NCBI GenBank assembly: GCA_027923505.1
Contig: BROI01000006.1
Location: 434,001 to 498,000, forward strand
DNA: 64,000 nt
Source: Mayamaea pseudoterrestris
Lineage: Eukaryota; Bacillariophyta; Bacillariophyceae; Sellaphorales; Sellaphoraceae
Reading direction: 5' to 3'
Shown here: piece by piece, positions 60,101-64,000 of the stretch
How the letters are laid out: each line of letters starts with the position of its first letter
How positions within the stretch are numbered: the first letter of the stretch is position 1
The notes under the pieces: generated by a model
Database searches by the model: none
The model's input: the letters and a program-made list of their open reading frames with translations, nothing else
What the model was told of the DNA's origin: nothing
Position numbers and translations under genes: made by a program

Positions 60101-62254
60101 GCCACGAGCAAAAAGTCCTCGAGAGACTGCTTGTAATCTTTGCGCCGCTTGGTTTCGCAGCAATTCTCTTCGCAACGTTTGAAACTTATCGTGTGCGAAC
60201 TTTTTTCGAATCTGCGACTGAATTACGATTGATGCATAAATTCGACGTGCTAGCTCTTTCTCTCTTTCCATTTGCATCATTTGGCAGGCTCGTTGAGCAA
60301 AATACATTCGAACAATTGCTTGAATAGTCACCGATGCAACGCTTTGGCGAACAGTTTCCAGTTGGTGATGCTTTGGCAATCTCTCGTCATATCTGTTTTG
60401 GGCAAGAAATCGCCTAGCGATGCTTTGAATCTTTAAAGTGGCGTCCGCTTGACGTATAAGCGTTTGCTGCTGATCATGAATAAGCTTTTGATAATCTCGC
60501 CGCGCAAGATAACCTCGCGCAACTTTTTGTGTCGTTGTTGACGCTTCCTTCAGACGCTTCTCGTGGATTGCGGCACGGAAGTGCCGACGCACACAATTTC
60601 CTCGCGCCAACGGCTGAATCATACTTGCAGCCTCGTTACGACGTTTATTTTCTTCCTCCTGTTTCTGTTGCAATTTCAAGTTTGCAAAGTCACGGGCCAA
60701 GTATCCGCGCGCAAGGCTTTGCATGACAATTGACGCTTGCGTTCTGGTAGCTGCCTCGACAAGAAACTCGTCATCATTCATGTCCCGCCCAGATTTGATA
60801 CTCTCCGGCGTAACAACAGCTGGAGCAGCGTTCGTCTTTGTCACTGGAGTCAACGGAGCATTCGTCGCCGCTATTTTCGCTTGCAACACTGCCACTGGCG
60901 CCCCGACATCGTCATGCGACGCACTCATGGAGCTCATGGACAGAATGGAGTCGTCATCATCATCATCATCATCAGCGGCAACAAGATCTGGCGCGATTTG
61001 TCCGTTACGCAAAGCTTGCCGAGCGGCTGAAGCATTCACATCGCGAACTTTTCCACTCATGAGTGACAATCCACGCACATTGCTCTTGCTGCTACTGCTG
61101 CTGTTGCGACGCAACTGGTCGTCATCCACAATAACGTTTACGACGGGAACATTAACATTCTTCTTGGTTTTAGACACACGCGGCGGAGGCACCAATTTTT
61201 GCAGCATGCGCCGCACAATGTTTCGTTGGCGCGACAACTTCTCCATGTCGTGCCAGCTGTACCACTGCTTCTTAATTTGTCGCCCCTCGTATTCCAAACA
61301 CGTTTCCAACGCCGACTCGAGCAGCTGCACGGCGGTTTGCTTTTGCCGCAGCGCCACCATGGCGCGGGCGACTCGCTTGAGCGACTGCACACGAACAATG
61401 CCAAAGAGCTTCAAGTCGCCGGCAGCGGTAGCCTTTGTGTTGCGTGCGCTGAGCTTCGTTTTGCTGCTACTTTCCTTCATTCGCTGCAGTAGCGTCAGTG
61501 CCTGCATGGCATGTGACACAGCGACTTGCCATTGGGACAGTCGCAAGGCGCAGGCGGATGCGTGGTTGCAGCATTGAATGCAGGTGAGAATGAGGAGCGC
61601 CCGCGAAACGTTGACTGGTTGCTGATGACTCTCATTTTTGGAAACAACTTTAGATTGGTCGTAGAGTAGTGTTTTAATGAGTTGCATGGCTTCGTCGAGG
61701 GCTTCCAGTGCCAGTGTGTAATGCAGTGTGACATTCTCTTGCTGGATCGACATTGAGTTGCTGTCGGCAAGACTGTCTGGTTTCTTCGTCATGCTTCCTG
61801 CTACAGATACCTCCGTTAAAGTGTCCATTTGTTTTAACTTCTGCATTTCTTTTCTAACTTCCTTGTTGCGCTGAACAAGTTCCATTGCAAAGATTTTGCG
61901 TTCCTGAACACGAAGCGCTCGTTCACTCATGGTTGGATATTCCTTGGCTTCCAACGGCGGTCGCACGACGCGGAGCGAAACCTGTTCCAAAAAGTAAAGA
62001 TTCAGAGTCACAAAGCTTTGATGTTGCTGCTGATTGCTGCTGTTGAAATCTTCATTCAGTAAATCATCCATGGTGACGACGCGAGGAGCCAGCTGCCAGC
62101 TCACCAAGCGCACCACGACGCGCCACGCAGCAGACGGCAGGTCTACTTGATCCAATGCGACGACTTTGCCTCGACCATAGACGGTCAGTACCTCGCAGCC
62201 CAAGGAGGGCGCTTCGTTCGCCAGAATCTGTGGCTTGTATTTAATCTTGGGCAT
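57125..62254 (-). CDS. Giant IQ-motif protein
   Basis: The frame runs from ATG 62254 (the open frame further up begins with TTG) to 57125: 1,709 codons, or 1,685 if a 72-nt intron near the end (57232-57303) is removed. The N-terminal region (about 1-400) is helical and TPR-like. Residues about 500-1240 are an array of about 27 IQ-like motifs (for example IVMQSLARGYLAR, TTQKVARGYLARRDY, TVIQACARGTMHRNRY, VVKIQSIFRSSAQQQ), which bind calmodulin-like light chains. The tail is disordered with three DDSWRDKL-type repeats. No motor, kinase or calponin domain is visible, so it is neither a myosin nor clearly ASPM. A Ca2+/calmodulin-binding cytoskeletal or spindle scaffold is likely. Confidence 0.82.
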   Translation of the reverse strand: MPKIKYKPQILANEAPSLGCEVLTVYGRGKVVALDQVDLPSAAWRVVVRLVSWQLAPRVVTMDDLLNEDFNSSNQQQHQSFVTLNLYFLEQVSLRVVRPPLEAKEYPTMSERALRVQERKIFAMELVQRNKEVRKEMQKLKQMDTLTEVSVAGSMTKKPDSLADSNSMSIQQENVTLHYTLALEALDEAMQLIKTLLYDQSKVVSKNESHQQPVNVSRALLILTCIQCCNHASACALRLSQWQVAVSHAMQALTLLQRMKESSSKTKLSARNTKATAAGDLKLFGIVRVQSLKRVARAMVALRQKQTAVQLLESALETCLEYEGRQIKKQWYSWHDMEKLSRQRNIVRRMLQKLVPPPRVSKTKKNVNVPVVNVIVDDDQLRRNSSSSSKSNVRGLSLMSGKVRDVNASAARQALRNGQIAPDLVAADDDDDDDDSILSMSSMSASHDDVGAPVAVLQAKIAATNAPLTPVTKTNAAPAVVTPESIKSGRDMNDDEFLVEAATRTQASIVMQSLARGYLARDFANLKLQQKQEEENKRRNEAASMIQPLARGNCVRRHFRAAIHEKRLKEASTTTQKVARGYLARRDYQKLIHDQQQTLIRQADATLKIQSIARRFLAQNRYDERLPKHHQLETVRQSVASVTIQAIVRMYFAQRACQMMQMEREKELARRIYASIVIQSQIRKKFAHDKFQTLRRELLRNQAAQRLQAVSRGLFARGLYRKRLEENRMGAAATVIQACARGTMHRNRYRKIVEDGKRLKALQHDASSRIQIAIRRHQALVAYQQILADSRKREASRQLAASTNIQALSRGFLSRKSYSEVREARRQKDAALLLQRVVRRRLALSIFKKLVSEKRRIKDLQLNHAATVIQCASRTSVAKYKFKKCLGCVILIQSLGRRMMCQTRYGEMKLADSTLKTTILAVTKIQKVARGRHARNNYICLIFSLVKIQSAARSFAHSRHFQLQLEAVKKIQSCLRCTLARHEMTRRKESLIKIQSAVRIAVLQRQRVKKEGAAITLQTFMRCHLALHELTRRRDSVARLQRMMRTAAQRQQHQKQVKAAKKLQTSLRCTLALRELTRRRESVVKIQSIFRSSAQQQHFKQQIKATKRLQTSLRCTLALRELTRRKCSIIKLQSMARATPQRKEYARQRDAATRLQTTLRCVLAVKALQVRKTSIAKIQSNMKAALQRKSYMHQRGAARKVQAYARMIHAQKEVKVRKEQIQSKLAAAVIQKSWRGKIIRRELAETKATEVPHLRITNFASPDNSSVSPAPSVRRYTDFWKDKEAKAGFKAISVTDWQRSPAALVAKEVKFANVSCPSVYTGEMHVTTRGRSTPSSAVSSPPGNGEADWTKAIDNSQPGNSFANLRAMHENWSGSVSGGGSFATLSRPPLANAPNQLKNVRNSVESTNGDGSSHVDSHGVLVFEPEILEKADVNVDCTGTDDEPLLHNAEPDAAEIDDPNQFMESLHGVDLLPVNDSYLNGSDREKINNSADAPNLVTHSAPLLPAKEPAMAVQMLMPPDNFDEGGVGNKVSPVCAPDDSWRDKLQARVNKLSSSSSVTSATSKSSKYADDSWRDKMEVHVASGDVSLASNASRASRLAHHAITHSDDTWRDNLRVYSASANVSVASMGSSNSHQGHATSASQSTIQTNQGKFELTAASQRVRLPPTTKLFSGAGATSSSNPRWINKKSLKKAAIAGMGVANKIIAPKP
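57232..57303 (-). other. Probable 72-nt in-frame intron in IQ gene
   Basis: On the minus strand the stretch starts GTAAGT, contains a branch-point-like ACTAAAC and a T-run, and ends TGGTGCAG. Its length is a multiple of three and it has no stop, so both spliced and unspliced forms stay in frame (24 residues difference). Its size and signals match the other introns of the window. Confidence 0.6.
57405..57650 (-). repeat. Three DDSWRDKL-type repeats in IQ protein tail
   Basis: Three spaced units, PDDSWRDKLQARVNKLSSSS, then YADDSWRDKMEVHVASGDVS, then HSDDTWRDNLRVYSASANVS, recur about 35 residues apart. Each is an acidic pair, a WRD core and a short amphipathic stretch ending in Ser. They look like repeated peptide-binding sites. 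Confidence 0.8.
58740..59440 (-). repeat. 138-nt tandem repeat in IQ array
   Basis: GTCAGTTCG-type strings fall at 58887, 59025, 59163 and (with one change) 59301, exactly 138 nt (46 aa) apart. A weaker fifth unit lies near 58750. Each unit codes two IQ-like motifs, as in LQTSLRCTLALRELTRR followed by SVVKIQSIFRSSAQQ. This shows growth of the array by tandem duplication. Confidence 0.85.
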
Positions 62255-62943
62255 GCTGACTGCGATTGATGATCCCAAGTGGGACGACTGCTAGTAGTCT
62301 TTCGTTTCAAGCCGAGGGCTTTTGACACTGCAGCGCTCGCAATAGATAGAGCTGCTATTCTTTTTTCAGGTGCGACGACAAGCTTGCATTCCAAAGCCTG
62401 CAGTCAATAATTAGGACGAGGTGCGCGCGGCGCAGAAGGCTTCGATCGGTTATCGATTGATTGATGCAGCCTCACTCGCAATCCGTCGTGATGTCACGAG
62501 AATACGGCCCACACAAATTTGGACGCCGGCCGGCCCACATTTTGGTGTCCAATGAAAGGCCTTGGACAAACTGGCTATGGCTCACAGTGTACAATCGAAT
62601 TCCATGGGGCTGGCACAACAGTTATCAACGGAAACACAAAATGACTGTCGTTTCGGTACTCATTCAACCGCTTGGAAACGGACGCAACCATCGCCAACGC
62701 ACGAGTTCAAATCAGGAGCCCTCTACTTGCCTGAATGGTTGCAACGGGCGAGCAACGCACCCGTCGGTCCTCACTAAAAGTAAATAGAGAAACGAAACGA
62801 CTATTATGCGGCCAGAATTCTTCGTAAATGATCGAATGGGGTTTTGCATCATTCCGTTTCATCGTCGCGAGCAACAGCAATCCTTGAAGAGAATCACCAA
62901 CCACCTTTATCATACCTCATCTGCATTAGAATACATTTAAATC
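62255..62943. promoter_or_regulatory. Divergent promoter region, IQ gene / terminal gene
   Basis: 689 nt between head-to-head genes. Short frames on the plus strand (62461-62787) show no protein-like signal. Confidence 0.35.
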
Positions 62944-64000
62944 ATGAGAATGCGACTCGTCAATGGCGTATTTGACCGCTTGTGGCGGTCCTGCGGCTGC
63001 GGCTCGGACATGAGAGAATCCACCTACGCCGCGCAGGAAAAGAGCAACTTTATCGGACTCGCGCCAACCTACAGCAACAGCATTGAAAGTAGCGACATTA
63101 GTAAAGGGAGCAGCAGCAGTAGCAGCAGCAACTACAGCACGGATAGTGGTAGCACCATCACTGGGCCAATGGCTCCCGATGAAATGCTTTGGAACGAAGG
63201 CATGTATGAGAATGGCAGCTTTGACGGCAAGGTGTACCCTCGCAATGTCGTCATATTACCGACGGCTGTCAAATGCAGCGTCACCAATGAGAATAACAGA
63301 CTCGTCAGCAAGTCATACAGCCAGTCTCGCCTGGCGGTTGCTTCCGTTCCTCGAGATTCGCTCCGCACTGGCGACGACGACGACGACGACGACATTCCAG
63401 ACGTGACGGCAAGCGCCACGGCACTCATCCTGGGAGCCATTGACAATCAAGACGCATCTTCCAAAAGTGCAACAGAGAAAAGCGACAATCTTGTTGGCAG
63501 TGACGTTGAATCGGAACCGTTTGACGTCCAGCAGCAAACAGTAAACCAAGCGAACATTGAAACGTCAACATTGAATGGGGCGGAACAAAAGCTCAACGTG
63601 GGCGAGCAAAGCAGTCATGCTAAGCACAAGCGATCGGCGCTGGAACCGGAAGGTTTGGTGGCATGCCCGAATGTGCGCAGCGCCGACTCTGCCGTTTCAA
63701 CCATGTCTGACGACGCCGGCAGTCACGTTGCGATCAAGGCGGCCGCGACGGACGAGACGATGCACATTGGTCAATTGCTAGCTCTCCTGTCTAAATCGTT
63801 GAACGAGACGGAGTTATCAGCAATGGTGAATGCTGATGCTGCGGAAGACCGAATCGCGCACGAGATGGCTGGAATGGACGAAATTATGAATATTGATCAG
63901 CTGCACTTGCGAGCGCCTGTTGCCGTGAAAGAAATTGCAGGCAAAGACGACGCGAACAGCAATGTGGCTGCGATTAACGCAGGCTCACTACCGGTAGTGC
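62944..64000 (+). CDS. Partial gene running off the window end, unknown function
   Basis: From ATG 62944 the frame is open for 352 codons to the last base, so the gene continues beyond the window. The N-terminus is basic and Cys-containing (RLWRSCGCGSDMRE), possibly a palmitoylation site. The rest is acidic and Ser-rich, with a Ser run, seven Asp from GAC codons (63373-63393) and two short helices with the pattern MHIGQLLALL and MNIDQLHLRA. No known domain is reached. An uninterrupted frame of more than 1 kb with protein-like composition supports a real gene. Confidence 0.65.
   Translation, partial: MRMRLVNGVFDRLWRSCGCGSDMRESTYAAQEKSNFIGLAPTYSNSIESSDISKGSSSSSSSNYSTDSGSTITGPMAPDEMLWNEGMYENGSFDGKVYPRNVVILPTAVKCSVTNENNRLVSKSYSQSRLAVASVPRDSLRTGDDDDDDDIPDVTASATALILGAIDNQDASSKSATEKSDNLVGSDVESEPFDVQQQTVNQANIETSTLNGAEQKLNVGEQSSHAKHKRSALEPEGLVACPNVRSADSAVSTMSDDAGSHVAIKAAATDETMHIGQLLALLSKSLNETELSAMVNADAAEDRIAHEMAGMDEIMNIDQLHLRAPVAVKEIAGKDDANSNVAAINAGSLPVV

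Noticed and set aside
1-64000. CRISPR arrays, rRNA genes, retroelements or viral genes
   Set aside because: No direct-repeat/spacer pattern, rRNA signature, reverse transcriptase, integrase or capsid motif was seen in any frame.

Overview
This is a nuclear contig from a photosynthetic stramenopile, most likely a diatom. It holds about 30 protein genes in 64 kb. Many genes carry short GT-AG introns (72 to 172 nt). Several predicted proteins start with a signal peptide followed by a phenylalanine-led transit motif of the diatom complex-plastid type (AFAP in the PDZ protein, AFVT in the protein at 45.4 kb, AFVS in the Mpv17 protein). There is a diatom-style heat-shock-factor DNA-binding domain, a mevalonate-pathway enzyme, CAG/GAC codon runs and one tRNA-Arg. 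Species is not claimed. The genes are packed closely and alternate in strand, so most neighbours are convergent (often 50 to 140 nt between stops) or divergent.

Layout. 0.8-9.3 kb: secreted/plastid methyltransferase (+), five-exon O-fucosyltransferase (-), MgtC-like membrane protein (+), U5 snRNP 40K-like WD40 protein (-), membrane-anchored protein with a YIHSKGTFH motif (+). 9.6-14.5 kb: an orphan fragment related to the previous gene, then a two-domain GT31-like galactosyltransferase gene (-) cut in two by a 1,006-bp DNA element with 47-bp terminal inverted repeats and a TA duplication. 14.7-26 kb: TPR membrane protein, small acidic protein, SAM-carrier-like transporter, plastid PDZ protein, 1,549-aa coiled-coil protein, secreted LRR protein. 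26.8-31.8 kb: polyQ protein with a C-terminal conserved domain, then a divergent pair of cis-prenyltransferase and diphosphomevalonate decarboxylase. 32.4-41 kb: three low-complexity proteins, including one with an N-myristoylation start. 41.3-43.9 kb: a sulfotransferase gene with two tandem domains. 44.5-56.4 kb: a small DYGYG-rich protein, a plastid-type small protein, Mpv17/PMP22, HSF, RCC1, multi-pass membrane protein, class V aminotransferase. 56.8-64 kb: tRNA-Arg(TCG), a 1.7-kaa IQ-motif protein with about 27 IQ motifs, and a gene running off the end.

Functional links. Fucosyltransferase, GT31-like protein, double sulfotransferase and probably the two YIHSKGTFH-type proteins are secretory-pathway glycan enzymes or likely ones. 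Diphosphomevalonate decarboxylase and cis-prenyltransferase belong to one route (mevalonate to IPP to polyprenol/dolichol) and share a promoter region. The clearest structural novelty is the transposon-split galactosyltransferase: removing the element with one TA restores an uninterrupted reading frame that aligns with the second copy of the domain. Gene models were built by eye from splice signals and reading frame; no database search was run.
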